Shown here: in pieces, positions 11,309-23,590 of the stretch
How positions within the stretch are numbered: position 1 is the stretch's first letter
Layout: every line of letters starts with the position of its first letter
Program-made: the position numbers and the translations under genes
Notes under the pieces: generated by a model
The model's database searches: none
What the model was told of the DNA's origin: nothing
The model's input: only the letters and a program-made list of their open reading frames with translations
Assembly (NCBI GenBank): GCA_031308135.1
Contig: JAHLJT010004567.1
Coordinates: forward strand, 137,406,991 to 137,470,990
DNA from: Acheta domesticus
Lineage: Eukaryota > Arthropoda > Insecta > Orthoptera > Gryllidae
Reading direction: 5' to 3'
DNA: 64,000 nt

Positions 11309-12658
11309 TAGGGGCCGGATTTTAATGAAATGTCATTATTTTTCTTTTCACTAATTTCACAACTATACTAAACAATGCCGTTTAGTATAGAACTTTGTTT
11401 TATGTTATGATTATGCCAAAAGGAAATGACCAATTTTGTACGTAATGTTTTTGCATTTTTCGTCGATTTCGAATAACACGCCATTTTTTACCTTTTCCCG
11501 TCATTTTTATTGCATTTTTCGCTTATTTAATCGATTTTAATATTATTTTAATGTTACTTGCATCAAATAATATATACGAGATGCAACAAATGCTCTCCGC
11601 AGAATTCATGAGTACCTGTACCTGGTTTCGACTGCGATTTCTTCGCTTAGAACAGGGGTCCTCAAACTACGGCGGGGGCCCTCAAACAACACCTGCGGCC
11701 CGCCGAGAACATTTATACGGCCCGCCTGGTTTTTATGGTTTAAAGAATTTTTTCTTAAAATTCGCACATTTTTTTATTATGTGTTAGGGTGTCTAGGGTT
11801 TTAAAACAACGATGTTTTCCATCGGAAACATCGATATTTTCTTTCGATGTTTTCTTCACATCGATATTTTGTTGCGAAAACATCGGTGGGTTTTTTTTAA
11901 TTGAAGCAATATCGATGATTTGCGTTATCCTCTTTACCACGCTGTGCATTTCGCCAGCGCAATCTGAGAAAGTTTGGGATCTGCTCGCGTTATGGCTGTA
12001 TGTTATCGGTAGGCCTGTCATTGCCTGAACTCTGCCTCTCAAGGCCTGTCTTCACGATGGAATATCGAATCTTTCTCAGTCATGCCGCTAGATATGCCGC
12101 TAGATGCCGCTAGATGCCGCATGATCGCGACCGTATCAAGCAGTGCTTGTGACCATGCGACATCTAGCGGAAGGACCGAGAAAGACGTGAAATGCCGTGT
12201 GATCGGCCAGTGGGGCTTGAGAGGCAGAGTTACAAAAATCGCACTATATAATCCCTCCAGTGACCTGAGGGACAGTGAATTGGTGCCCCGTTTAAAAAGT
12301 TTGAGGACCCCTGGCTTAGAAGTTGTAATGTCAGCCATTGTGAGTATGTAATCTAAGGTTCCTGTGACGCCTGTCAGCGTCATTGCCGGTTCAGCCAACT
12401 TCGGAATAACTAAAGACAGATTTTCTGGTAAAGAACAGTCCAAACCAAAATTTCAAAAGCTGAGTTCACTTGAACGAGTAAAAAAGAATTCGATTACATC
12501 AGAAACGTGTCCAACAGCTTTAGTTGTTCATCGAAACTGGTTTTGATCACATTTTTTTAATGTCATTTTTCTTTGTTTTGGGGCATTTTAAAAACATTTT
12601 AAGAGCATTTTATTGATCATTTTTCGCGATGTTTTAGCTCATCAAAATACGCCACCTA
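11309..12658 (+). mobile_element. Decayed hAT element interrupted by a nested hAT MITE
   Basis: The left end TAGGGGCCGGATTTTAATG and the inverted right end, read on the minus strand as TAGGTGGCGTATTTTGATG, are imperfect terminal repeats. The flanks ATAATGAT (11301-11308) and GTAATGAT (12659-12666) match at 7 of 8 bases, as expected of an old hAT duplication. A second copy lies inverted at 49383-50105 and retains a partial reading frame. The interior is split at 11653-12313 by another hAT MITE. The remaining sequence is about 680 bases with no open transposase. Confidence 0.8.
11653..12313 (+). mobile_element. hAT MITE with CAGGGGTCCTCAAACT ends
   Basis: The 16-base terminal inverted repeats CAGGGGTCCTCAAACT are perfect. 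They are flanked by an exact 8-bp duplication, GCTTAGAA (11645-11652 and 12314-12321). GCGGCCCGC-type subterminal motifs resemble other hAT MITEs of the Charlie/Tip100 type. The element sits inside the older hAT copy, and the related copy at 49.7 kb lacks it. Inside are an AAACATCGATG fragment (about 11800-11885) and an imperfect palindrome (about 12070-12185) with ATGCCGCTAG repeated at 12082-12120. No intact gene. Confidence 0.92.
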
Positions 12659-12666
12659 GTAATGAT

Positions 12667-12845
12667 AATGGTGGTGGTGGTGGTTGTGTGGTGGTGATGG
12701 CGGTGGTAGTGGTGGTGTTGGTGGTGGTGGTAGTAGTAGTGGTGGTGGTGATGGTAGTAGTGGTGGTTGTGATAGTGGTGGTGGTGGTAATGTGGTGATG
12801 GTGGAGGTGGTGAGGAGTGAGATGGTGGTGATGGCGGCGGCGGTG
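12667..12845 (+). repeat. (GGT/GTG)n microsatellite
   Basis: Almost continuous GTG/GGT trinucleotides with scattered A and C changes. Gly-, Val- or His-rich frames are artefacts. The array begins exactly at the right target duplication of the preceding hAT element. Confidence 0.92.
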
Positions 12846-14159
12846 CGAGCGCGTTGGCAGTCGTCAGTTTGTGGTAGTTGCACAGCAACTGTTTCGCGGT
12901 TAGACGACCCCAAATTGAATTGAATTGAAATTACCCTAATTTTAACCTTTTCACTTGATAATTTGGAGGAGGTGTACACCGCAGCCGGCATCTATAGGTG
13001 CAGCTGGCGGGCAGAAATGTAGGTTCCTTGCTAAATGTGGTTAAATAAGTATCATTAAAGAGGATATGCTACAGTTGGAATGACATAATTATGAAGGACT
13101 ATTCATTGTCCTATACATCTTATCAATAAATATACGTACATTCGGAACCAATTCGTAATGTATTTATTTGTAAGTTAAATTGAAAAAGACTTTAGTTTGC
13201 AGTTTCGTATTAATATGATATACGTACGATGAGGTAGGCGCAACATGGATTTATTTTACACTTTTTATTTTCTCGAAAACTACATACGAATATATAAAAC
13301 ATTACCCTCTGAAGAAGACCTATGCTCTATACCTGATTTTAGCCTTCTTTAATCTGGTGATTTGGTGAATTGATTATAACATTCATCGAAGAGGCTCTGC
13401 AAGCCTTCTGGCAACCCTATAAATGGTTCAACACAGTCAACTGAATTTATTAATTGCATTATTAAACTTATGTATATAATGTCAGTCTCCGTGTAGTATT
13501 GTTTATTTAATAATTGTAAAATATGTGCGATGTTAGCAAAAATGATTAATGGCAAGAAGGGACCCTGAAATGAAGTTGCCTCGCCCCCTCTTAATTTCGG
13601 TTGCGCAGGCCAATGTGTGTGAGGCAATGAGTGAGTCAGTGAGAACTGTGCGGTGAGGCAGGCAGTTTCTCGCTATCTCGCAGTCTTTATTATTTATTAT
13701 TCATTGTATTTCATCTTCAGTTTCTGAAATACTTTAAGGCATAACCGAATGTAGAAAATGTAAAAAACACGCAGTGGTGGCTCGGGTTTTACGTTGCACT
13801 TTTATACAATCCTCGATGTACGTGAAAATATTCCTGTATGTTAAGAATCTATATTTTTCTTTTAATGCCATTCAATGTTCCAGATTTTACAGCAATATCA
13901 ATGAACATGAAATCAAAGAGTGCCCGTCGACTGCCCTCCCTGGCGTCTCGTGCGCTGCCAGGCAGCGCACCGATGCTCACGTTCTTAAGATCTTTTACTG
14001 AGTACTCTTTACTCTTTTGCTCATCACGCATCCTTTGCCTCGACATTGCGCCTCGTGCGCTCCCGGAAAGAAATATTCACTGCACTTACGGGACACACGA
14101 CCATAGTTGAAGTGCTCAATAACATCAATCAACTAATAAAACTAGTACTTATTCTCCTT
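12846..14159. other. Unannotated stretch
   Basis: No gene is supported. A TTGAATTGAATTGAA run at about 12914-12928 resembles the short tandem tail of a non-LTR retrotransposon. A palindrome-like GTGCGCTGCCAGGCAGCGCAC lies near 13950. Confidence 0.4.
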
Positions 14160-15140
14160 CTGCTGCTCTTCCGCTTTTTCACCCTCCTCCGCCTCCATCA
14201 CCGTTTCCTTCCTCCTCCCCTTGCCCCTCTTCGCGTGTTGTGCCTTCCCCCACCTCCTGCGCCCCCCTTCTCAGGTGTCCCTCCCCGCTTCCGCTTCGTG
14301 TGCCGTGATCGTTCTGCCCCCCGCAACCCGGCCCGCTGCGCTGCGTCCCGCCTCGCCCGCCTCGCCCGCCTCGCCCGCCTCGTCCTCCCCGCCCGCTGCG
14401 CCCGCCCCGCCCCGCCCGCCCGCCCGCCCCGCCCCGCCCGCCCGCCTGCTCGCCCCGCCCCGCCTGCTCGCCCCGCCCCGCCACGCCCCGCCCGCCCTCC
14501 CTGCCCCGCCCGCCCTCCCTGCCCCGCCCCGTCCGACCGCCTTCCCTGCCCCGCCCCGTCCGCCCGCCCGCCCTCCCTGCCCCGCCCCGTCCGCCCGCCT
14601 CGCCCACCCCGCCCGCCCCGCCCACCCTGCTTCCCCTCGCCCCGAACCCCTGTCCGCTCCCGCCGCCCCGCTCCTCCCCACCCCTTGCTGCGCCAGCCTC
14701 CTACCGCGGCACGCAGCTCCTCCGTCGCGGCGTCGTCGCGTCGCGGAGGCGGCGATGGCGGCGCCGGGCGCGAGGGAAACCCTGGAAGTGAACCGGACAT
14801 CAGGGGCCGCTGGGCGGCCGCGCCGGAGCAGCTGGCGGCCGACCGCATAATGCGGACGCCCCGCCCCGCCCGTCCGCCCGCCCCGAACGTGCGAGCGCCG
14901 CCAGTCAGCTGTTCCGCGCCAGCAGGATGCGCCGCCGCGGGCCCCGCCTTACCCCGTCCCCCCTTCACACACACACACACACACACACATGCACGCACAC
15001 ACGTGCGGAAGAAGCAAGGTGGAGGCGCCAGGGAGGCGGCGGCGGCGACAAGATGTGTGTGGTGGGGGCTGGAAGATGCCGGGAGGCGGAGGTGCTAGGG
15101 TGGTGGAAAGAAATGAAGGAGAAGCTCGGGAAGTGCGGGA
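14160..15140. repeat. GC/CpG-rich block with CCCGCC tracts and (AC)n
   Basis: Between 14330 and 14640 the plus strand is dominated by CCCGCC and CTCGCC units. Until about 15140 the sequence remains CpG-rich. A pure AC run lies at 14966-14989. Long frames on both strands are Pro/Ala/Arg or Gly/Arg low complexity. A CpG-island promoter is possible, but no downstream exon is recognisable. Confidence 0.75.
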
Positions 15141-15252
15141 GGTGACGAGGTGAGAAAGCGTAGAACCGTCCAAAAGGGACAGCAGAAGATAGAACATGAG
15201 GGGTTGCCACTTGCTTCATCTTCAGAGTATTTTGGTATCGACATCTCTAATA

Positions 15253-15748
15253 CAGTCTGCTCCGGTTATAGTGACCTCGGATATAGTGAACCCTTGGTTA
15301 TAGTGAACGTATGCCACTGGTCTCAAATAAGCATAAGAAAATTCGGTTATAGTGGACCTGAACCTTGGCTATAGTGAACGTAGGAAATAAGTCCCGGAAA
15401 TTAATTCAATCTCTTATGTCATTATGCGTTCAAAAAGTCCTTCGGAGAATGGGATGGTGTCATGACTACATTACTATCCTTAGAGACAGAGGACAATCAA
15501 GTATGGAGAGAGCTCGAACTCTGGTGAAGGATCTAATGAAAAATGTAGGAAGCAAACAATTCAAAGTAATTTATTTTTTACGAACAAATAAAGATATTGA
15601 AATCTTCATTACATCCTATTAATGAACACGAATGATATATTAATAAAATAAAAGCATTTTGGAGAAATTCCATTTAATTTTGACATCATCGGATATAGTG
15701 AACCAAAAATGTTAGTCCCCAGAAACTCACTATAACCGGAGTCGAGTG
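15253..15748. mobile_element. Tigger/pogo-like MITE (copy 1)
   Basis: Ends are CAGTCTGCTCCGGTTATAGTGA on the left and the near-inverse TCACTATAACCGGAGTCGAGTG on the right, flanked by TA (15251-15252 and 15749-15750). Further GGTTATAGTGAA and GGATATAGTGAA repeats lie inside both ends. CAG ends with a TA duplication and GTTATAGTGA-type repeats are typical of Tigger/pogo elements. The interior (about 15420-15640) has no intact transposase. A shorter relative lies at 38008-38432. Confidence 0.88.
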
Positions 15749-15767
15749 TATTTTACTTTCTTTCAAG

Positions 15768-15836
15768 CTAGCTCAGACTAAAAAGAAAAGAAAACTAACT
15801 AGTACGAGAATGTCTCGTCTTTCTGTAGCATCACTA
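15768..15836 (+). mobile_element. Terminal fragment of the fold-back family
   Basis: TAGCTCAGAC...GAAAACTAACTAG...CTGTAGCATCACTAG matches the outer terminus of the fold-back arms at 21000-21054 and 48600-48682. Only about 70 bases remain. Confidence 0.5.
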
Positions 15837-15839
15837 GAC

Positions 15840-16837
15840 TATATTTTCACTCTTTTTGTGTTTGCCTTGTTTTGCTTCTTTAGGTCCAATATCATCAGCA
15901 TTTTGAACTTTCTCTCTCTGACCTCATAAATGACTTGCTCTTTACACACATCGAAAATGCAGTTTTTTCTACAATTTGTAATATAATCGCGTACTTAAAT
16001 TAACCGTTCTATGGAACAAAGAAAGAGAATAGTTCGCTGAAGTAAAAAGCGTAGTAGAAGAAGCGCAAAAAAATTTAATGGTTCATTATCGTGATGGGAA
16101 TCCATTAATCCAGATATAAAACGTTTATCGTATAGTTAAAATTTTCCCGAAATGTCAACGTATCTGCGTCTTCTAACCCATAAATCATTTTGCTCAGTTT
16201 TGATTCGTTAATTGAAAGTAGGCCGCCCACTTGCCCGAAATACGTGACAACTTCTGCGACTCATGTCTATGAGTAATGCTGTGCTGCCCTGTTGAGCAAT
16301 TATAATCACATGATCCTAATTCTGTTTTCTTCTACGTCCACAAAGAATGATCGCGAAAGCTTGCACTTCTTTTCGGAGATAACATTGTCTTATCAGTACC
16401 ATATCTCTTTAAACTCGCGTTCTTAGATATTTTTTTATTCCGCATTCCATTCGTCAAGGCCATTCCTTCGTTATATTGATGGATGCGTAAATATTGTGAA
16501 TATAATTTTGTACTTGAAGTGATATTTATTACATTTTTGTTTCATTCGTGTTTTGTTGAATTGGTAAGTGGACAGCATCACGACTTTGTTCTTACTAACA
16601 TTGGTGTTTCAATGACATCTTGAAGAGTACACAATGCTTCACTGATACCATTCATTTGAGAAAATGGGCCGTTTTTTCATCTGTGATGTTAAATTTAGAT
16701 AAATAGGTCGTATTGTTTGTTCTTTTGTTGTACTATGATGGTCTTGAATATTCAAAGATTTCTTTAATCTTTAATCAGCATTGGGAACGTGCAATGAAGA
16801 TTTTGTGTGGAAAGCGACTCCATCTGAAATCTCTCTA
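15840..16837. other. Unannotated AT-rich stretch
   Basis: No gene, element terminus or notable repeat recognised. Confidence 0.4.
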
Positions 16838-17461
16838 TACCGTGTGGCCCACCTAAGATGTTCCCTTCAATTTTCTCCTGAACCGTTGCAGATACTGAGA
16901 TGCGGTTTTCACTAAAACTACTATATGCAAGGGGCACATATAATCATGCATAATATTATTCTATTGCATTTTTTATTGCAGAGATATTGACCCAACTTCG
17001 TTTTTTTAAATGGAACCCTATAGATTTTTTTAGCTCATCATAACAAGCGTGAAGAGACGAGTTCATAAATAAGCACATTGTCGTATGTTACATAACAAAA
17101 TTTTCGAGAAATTAACCGTTTTAAAGACGCACGTCGACTGCTGGTTTCGGTAATCTGAACGAGAAATTCCGGGTGATATGCGGCGAGGCCATTCCCTTTC
17201 GTTGCGTCGGCCCTGCGGGCGCGGTGCTGTAGTAAACTGGCCGGCAAGGTCACCTAATCTTACGCCCCTGGAGTATTTTCTATGGGGAACGATAAAGTTT
17301 ACTCACAAGTACCAACAACATTTGAAGATCTCAGGCGCCGTATTACAGCATCTTGTCATGCCATTTCACGTAAAACTCTAAATTCTGTTCGAAGGTCTCA
17401 TTATAAGTGTCTTCAAATGTGTATATCCGTTGATTGTGCACATGTTGAGTACATGTTATAA
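16838..17461 (+). pseudogene. mariner/Tc-like transposase relic
   Basis: In pieces over about 17200-17461 the plus strand encodes VNWPARSPNLTPLEYFLWG, then in another frame VYSQVPTTFEDLRRRI and, before a stop at 17459-17461, CAHVEYML. The motif WPARSPDLTPLD(F/Y)FLWG followed by a DLRxRI block is the C-terminal part of IS630/Tc1/mariner DD-D transposases. The Asp normally found in SPDL, expected to be the third catalytic residue, is Asn here. Frameshifts and stops break the frame, and the upstream part (16842-17200) is non-coding. GTGGCCCACCTAAGATG near 16841 may be the left terminal repeat. I found no matching right repeat, so the element is truncated and dead. Confidence 0.8.
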
Positions 17462-17889
17462 ACCAAGCTATTTCTAGAATTGAATCTAGAATTTCTACAA
17501 TTGCATACCTTTTGTTTCTGTATTTTAAAGTATGTTTCTTACTTTTATTTACACGATATTTTTGTACCGGCTGAGGTTTTCAGTCTTTCAAAGAGTAAAC
17601 GTTTTGTTTGTGACAGCACACGCATTTATTAATTCAGAACATGTTCACTCTTCAATCTTCCCTTGCTTTCACTAAGGTTAATAATTCAAATATTTTCTCA
17701 AATCTGTAGTATTTCATGAATTAAAAAATAGTACTTTATGGCGTACAGATTTGCTCAGAACATGGCTATGGGTGAATACATTGTCTCCAGGGCTGAGAGG
17801 ATGTAGTCTTAAAGAGCAAATCGCGGGTTTTTGTGAGCTCCTTTGCACATTGCATCACTACATTTACCGCAGGGTCGGAGTGCTGAGGG
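17462..17889. other. Unannotated AT-rich stretch
   Basis: No recognisable feature apart from general AT-richness. Confidence 0.35.
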
Positions 17890-18195
17890 GCGAGGGAGAG
17901 GTGTTTTGGTGAAGGGTTGGGAGGGCGCGAGAGAGGGGATTTGGGACGGCGAGAGGGCGTGGTGGAAGTTGAACGGGAATGGATGACATGGGACCGAAGA
18001 GGACAAGAGGGGACGGGACGTGGAAGCGTGGTGTTGGGAGGTGAGGGAGGGAGGTGTCGGGATAAAGGGATGGGAGGGCGCGAGAGAATGGATTTGGGAC
18101 GGGGAGAGCATATGGTGAAAGCGAACGGAATGGACTGCCACGGGACCTGGAGGATGGGACGGGACGGGAGGGGGCGGGGCGTTGAAAGTGAGGGG
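17890..18195 (+). repeat. Two-copy tandem repeat, about 153 bp, purine-rich
   Basis: GAGGGCGCGAGAGA plus GGATTTGGGACGG occurs at 17921 and again at 18074, with surrounding similarity, giving a period of about 153 bases. The G-rich strand runs left to right. The reading frames through it are compositional. Confidence 0.7.
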
Positions 18196-19445
18196 GGTCT
18201 GCCTAGCGAAGCCAGCTGGGCGCCTCCGCACGGTCCGCTGGATTAGAACAAGCTCCGGCACGTCTGCCGCCCGTGTTACGTGATTAATACGCGGATTGTC
18301 CCGCACTCGGCAGCGCACGTTTCTCGCGGCCCCCGTGCGCCACGGCCGGCCAGCGAGTGTTCGCGCGGCACGTGCCGAGCGGCGCGCTCTCCGCAGGGGG
18401 GCTTTGGAATTAGACCAAAACACGATGCGCGTTTTTCTTTCGTTCTGGCTTACTGTTTACTGCTCATTTGCTATTCACAAAAATACCACGTCCGGTAAGA
18501 TTCCGAACCCATTTGGTTTACGGTGATTTGACCTCATTGCGTTTACGGTAGTTTATCCGTAGTTTCAAGATGACCCGAAAAGGCAGACCTACTTTTCATC
18601 CCTGAGAGGAAACTACTCGTTACATTTTTTAACCGACTAGAATTGCCTCATTCTTTTCTTTTTTGACCCATTATTACTAATGGATGTTCTCTTACATATT
18701 CATACATAGTTCTGTGAAGATCGGTGTGAACATACTGTAATAACATGTTCCACCATTCGCATTTATATACATTTAAACCACCACATGAAAACTACTACAT
18801 ATTCATATTTACCTCACAGCTTTAAAATTACTTTAAAAAATACTCAGTATTTCACAGCAACACAATGACGTTGTACTGAATGGCATTCTGTTGACTACAG
18901 TATCATTAAACTACGTTTGTTTTGTAAAAGTATTTTTACATAAATACCTTTACATAGAATTTTAATGTTAATAACATATTTGTACGAAAACTGTTTTATT
19001 ACTGACAGTTTATTTCTTTTTCTGTTCGTTCTTTACTGTTGCAATTTTAAAATATGTAAATAAATGTTGATGGGATAACCTTGCTTTTTTTTAGGACCAT
19101 TGAAACGTCGCAAGTACTCCTTTACATTTAACTGTCTACACTCACACGGTTATGAGTACGTAAAGGATGAAAAATAAGACATAAATAAGGAAATAAAGAA
19201 AGAGGGAAAGAAAGAGACCCATGGCTTGATTCCCGGTCAGGTATACTTGAACATACCATAGGTAATGAATTACTTTAGAATTATGTGTATTATATAATTA
19301 ATTTCTTCCTAAAACCTTGGAATATTCTGGAACTCATTAGTGGTTATTTACAATTTTCTAAGGGTTCTTCTTATTACTAACATTTGCAATACATTTATTT
19401 CCAGAAATAAATGGCTCATTAATGGCGCCGTGCATCTTCCGGCGT
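18196..19445. other. Unannotated stretch, GC-rich then AT-rich
   Basis: 18200-18420 is CpG-rich. The remainder is AT-rich with ACATATTCATA-type motifs. No gene or element ends recognised. Confidence 0.35.
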
Positions 19446-21054
19446 TTTACTCTCCCGTATACGTACGTATATACGGAGTAATATACATAGTATAGGGAAT
19501 GTTATGTAATGCTACGCTAAAAAACGGCGGATTTTCGGTGGAAACAAATTCATTGCCGGGCCGTGATAACGAAAAAGGGGATAAATCTAGTCTATTAAAG
19601 AAAAAAATCCCCTAACACATGGTGAAGCCTGAATCCTTCTTTTGTGGGTCCTTGATACAGAAAAACGAATTGAAAGGAAAACGTCCGTCTGTCTGTCCGA
19701 CCGTGAACACTGCTAGCGCCTAAACCATACGTACGATTTCTTCCAAAATGGATATTACCCGGTCCAAAATGGTTCGAATCGAAGCTTTGAGATTTTGAAA
19801 AAGATTCTATAAAATTTGGTGGTGCTTTATTTGAAGCCCCCCGGATATTTTCCAAATCTTCTCAAAAAAGGCTCCAATTTGTTTCCTTAAATTTCTTGTA
19901 AGAATAGAGTAAACTACACTTATTAAGGTGGCACAGATCCGATTTTTTCCGTTAACTCTGAATTTTCGAAAATTGGAAAATTTTGAATTTTATTCGGTCT
20001 TCCTCAAACTACAAAATTGCAGATAGAGATTTTTCCTTCAGATATAACATTTGTTCTTCATAGTGAGTTCTGTCTTTAAGGTCTTGTAGATTTTTTTGAA
20101 ATTTTAGTTGTTTTCGCTCAATATTGCGTGTAATATGTGCAATTTCAAAAATATAAAAACAAGATTTTCTCAAAAACGACTACAAATTTTTTCTTTAAAC
20201 TTTTGGTAGGGATAGAGCTAAATGTACCCTATGAGATAACATAAACGTCATATTACTCTATTCTTTTGTTTCTTAAAAAATGGTAAACTAATTTTTTTGA
20301 CTTGTCTCTCACATTGGTAACTTTTAAATTAGCAGCGATTTGTTCACATTATTATATTAATTAGTAATTTGTTCTTTAATTAATGTCAAGTAAAGATTCT
20401 TGAATATTCAACTGTTTTATGTGAAAACTAGCTCAAAATTCCGCATTTTCAGAAACGCTCAAACGCCATTTTTTCACAGAAGGCTCAAATTTATTTTCTT
20501 CAAACGTTTGGAACAGATAGTGCTAATTGCACTCTTTAATATGACGTCAAGTTTATTTTGATGTTTTTTTGTTGTTGTTTTTTTTGGTTTTTCAAAAATT
20601 ACACAAATGTAAGTTTTTTTTAAAGATCTCTCACATCTTTAATACGCACATTACATGTCATTTGTAAGCATTATTATATTTGTGAGTGTAAGTGCTTCAA
20701 ATGGATTCAAATGAAGTTTTTTTGAAATCTCAAAAATATTCTGTGATACAGAGCTTCAGATTTTGCATTTTTATTAGTGCTTAAACGCCATTTTCTGAAA
20801 AACGGCTACGAATATTTAAAAGAAAATTGCAATTTTGGACGAGGTTTTTGTGTTCTTTAATATTCTAAAATGAATAATTCCGTTCTACCATTAGGAAAAC
20901 GAAAAATTAAGAAAATGTTTAAAAACAATGTAGTTTGTGCGGTGATATGGCAGCTCGTAAGAGTATGTGGCAATTCCGAATAGCTAGCCCAGACCCAAGG
21001 AAATAGAAAACTAATACGGGAAAGTCTATGCCATTCCGTAGCACCACTATTAAA
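19446..21054 (+). mobile_element. Fold-back repeat family, single arm
   Basis: This block aligns along its length with 47080-48682. It starts near TTTTACTCTCCCGTATACG, continues through CCCCTAACAC, GTCCGTCTGTC, CATACGTACGATTTCTTCC and long AT-rich text, and ends at CCGTAGCACCACTA. At 46471-48682 the same module is present as two inverted arms. Only one arm is seen here. No transposase was recognised. A minus-strand frame at 19595-19855 shares the segment TDRRTFSFQ...GPTKEGF with the other copy, which may reflect nucleotide similarity only. Confidence 0.8.
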
Positions 21055-22132
21055 GAAATGATACCGTGTTGTCGTGGATTGAAGAAGAGCCACAGTTTCG
21101 GGGCCGAAAACCCAAACAAAATTTTATCTCATCTTTGAACACGCATTCTCATTAACCAGCGCTTGATGGTGAAGTGTGACGATTTAACGGCTCGTAACAG
21201 TATACATTTACACTTATTTTACTAAGAATTTTTCCGTCTTTGGCCAATGAACGTGTCCCGGCTAAGAACTTTAGAACAGCAAACAAACATTTGGTATGAA
21301 TGGACATAGGATGTTTAGGGAAATGTCTATTTTATTGTAATGAAAATATTTAAAGGCAATCAATATATGTTTATGAATTATAAAAAATTAAACCTTCTGA
21401 CGAATTTTTATTTTGTCTTTTTTGCTTCTTTTATGGCGCCAATGCCTTTTTGACATTTTTTTTTCTTAAATGCCTTTTTCTTAGAATTTATGTATATATT
21501 TGTTTGTAGTGTTCGTTTCGAATACACGTTTAAATCATTTTCATTTCTACTAATAACATTTATTGCAAACTGGTAACGAATCTTTGCTTTTTATCTAGAC
21601 TGAAGTTTTCACTTGGGTTTACACATCACATTGAATTTTTCGAGCCGAAAAGCTTGAATTGTGGGTTGAGATCAATTGTTTTTTGAAGAAGGAAAAAAAT
21701 AACAACTAGAGGTGGGCTCTGGATACTGGTCCGTAAATTACATAACGCGATTTTTTACATAACGCCAGTATTTTCAATACCCTCTCTCTCCCTTGCAACT
21801 AACCTCTTACACGCGCTTGAATGCCCCCTAATTAATTACGTGACGCTTGCGAGAAGCCCCCCTCTTCTAAATGCAAGAAGTAAACAAATTATAGCTCAGT
21901 AAAAACAATTTGTATTTATTTTACTTGTGTTGAATATTAAAATTAATTATAATTAAAGTAGAAATTAGAGGGTGATGCTGGCTGCACCTAACAATAAGAT
22001 TGGAGCAATTTGTGAGTGAAATAAAAGTGATTGGGCAAGAAGTGGTCGATCAGCTACGTACACGCCGTCGTGGGTGATGCAAGAGCGAGAGTACAGCGCC
22101 AATTTAAATGGATTCTAGAATACGCTTAATAT
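21055..22132. other. Stretch with a degenerate GGGG-type MITE
   Basis: About 21723-21866 contains GTCCGTAAATTACATAACGC, GTATTTTCAATACCCTC and AATTACGTGACGC, the degenerate signature of the GGGG-ended MITE family. The rest is AT-rich with a GCCTTTTT cluster at 21440-21480. No gene recognised. The last bases, 22129-22132 (ATAT), are the target duplication of the LTR element. Confidence 0.5.
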
Positions 22133-22528
22133 TGCGATGTGTCGGGGACCATCGCAGTCCTCCACCCTTGCGTCACGCCAAATTACCGGACGGCAGGAAA
22201 GAACTACGCGCCCCCGAATTAGATATGCCCAGCCGCTCAAGCCCCCCATAAACTTTCAACTATCAATTATACCCTTTTTCTGACAATACCGCGATGCGTC
22301 GGGTGACCATCGCACCCTCTCACCCCCGCGTCACGCCAAATTACCGGAAGTTGGAAAGGGCCACGCGTCCACCGCGACCCGATTTAGTTCCGCCCAACGG
22401 CCCAAGTTCTCCAGAAGCCCCTAACAATAAATCTTACCCTTTGTCCAACAATACTGGATGATCGACAGCCGGAACAACCATTTTAGCGACTTGGCGATCG
22501 CACCCGGCTCAATAATCCTCTAAAAGCC

Positions 22529-22536
22529 TATAAAAT
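22529..22536 (+). promoter_or_regulatory. LTR TATA box
   Basis: TATAAAAT lies in a plausible position for the U3/R transition. The same box is at 28553-28560 in the 3' LTR. Transcription would start about 25-30 bases downstream (inference). Confidence 0.6.
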
Positions 22537-23465
22537 CATCACATGCCAAAGCAGAAGGGACACGTGCGCGCTCCTCCGGCCTAACAATGCCGGCCAATGA
22601 ACAACCAGAAGGCACCGTTGATGAAATAGAAGGTTCGAGAAGTTCAAATCCGACCAATAAAATCACTAGGCAGGAAGCACGTGAGCACTTTGAGATTTTT
22701 TCGAAAAAACGAAAGGGACAGACGGGCGAGCGAGGCCAGAGAGAGAGGAGGACGGGCGACAGACGCTAGAGAGGACGGTCGTGCAGGAGAAGTCGTATGG
22801 AGATAGAAACCAACAAGTAAAGTTTTGAGTAGATTAACAGTGGTAGTTAAGAAAGCCACCGAATATTAGTCAGTTAATGAAACCTGCGGTAGAAAGGGAA
22901 CAGCAGCAGTGGGTAAGGCACACACTGAGCCGACCACTGCGAAACTTGCCCGGTCTTCACGGAATTAATTCCGAATAGCCAAAGTTTGGCTTCGAGCGTC
23001 ATACGCGGTCCAGGTGTCGTGTGACGGCCTGAGACGCGCGCGAGCATCACGTCGCGACCGCCCGGTCATCCACCGCCGACGTCCCGTGCGCCGGAGTCAT
23101 CACCCCGGAGGCAATCGGAGGCCAACCTTGCAACGTTCCGGCGTCGCCTCCTGAGGGTCCGACTACACTTCTCCGTCGCTCGGCGAGCAATCCAGTCGCG
23201 GTGACATTACCATCTAACATCACAGATTGTAAGTTGTCATCACCATCATTCATTAATCGGCTACTAAAGTGACAATAACCCAGCATCAACCTGAACAGTT
23301 TCTCTTCGTTTAATTTTTTGAATAAATTAGTCCCCGCCATTTGGTCGGGTGAACCAATTAATACCATAGCAAAGTGTTATTATTCTAAATCTTAAGAAAC
23401 CACCAAATGCAACCCTTCGACCCAGGGCGCTCACCCCTGAGACGCTCAACGCCGGCGACATTAAG

Positions 23466-23474
23466 CAGGTAAGT
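23466..23474 (+). promoter_or_regulatory. Consensus 5' splice donor in LTR
   Basis: CAGGTAAGT is a perfect donor match. Paired with the acceptor-like TTTATTTCTCAG ending at 24448, it would remove the primer-binding array and an upstream ATG, leaving gag to start at 24581. Splicing is inferred and not shown. Confidence 0.4.
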
Positions 23475-23590
23475 GGGCATGCGCTTGGCGCCCTTATTAA
23501 ATAAATTCAGCGCGTGTCCCCTCCTGCGACTTGGGACGACTGTCACACCATAAGTGTGTCGGCGCCTCCATTTTGTGAGCAGTTCCATCA

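Noticed and set aside
14046..15098. 350-codon Pro/Arg-rich frame
   Set aside because: It overlaps a CCCGCC/CpG-rich tract and an AC microsatellite. The opposite strand is equally open and there is no domain.
19770..19790. GGTTCGAATCG as a tRNA box B
   Set aside because: It lies inside the fold-back arm, and no cloverleaf or box A could be found around it.
22587..22769. 60-codon frame present in both LTRs
   Set aside because: It is duplicated only because the LTRs are identical. It lies in the transcribed leader and has no recognisable domain.
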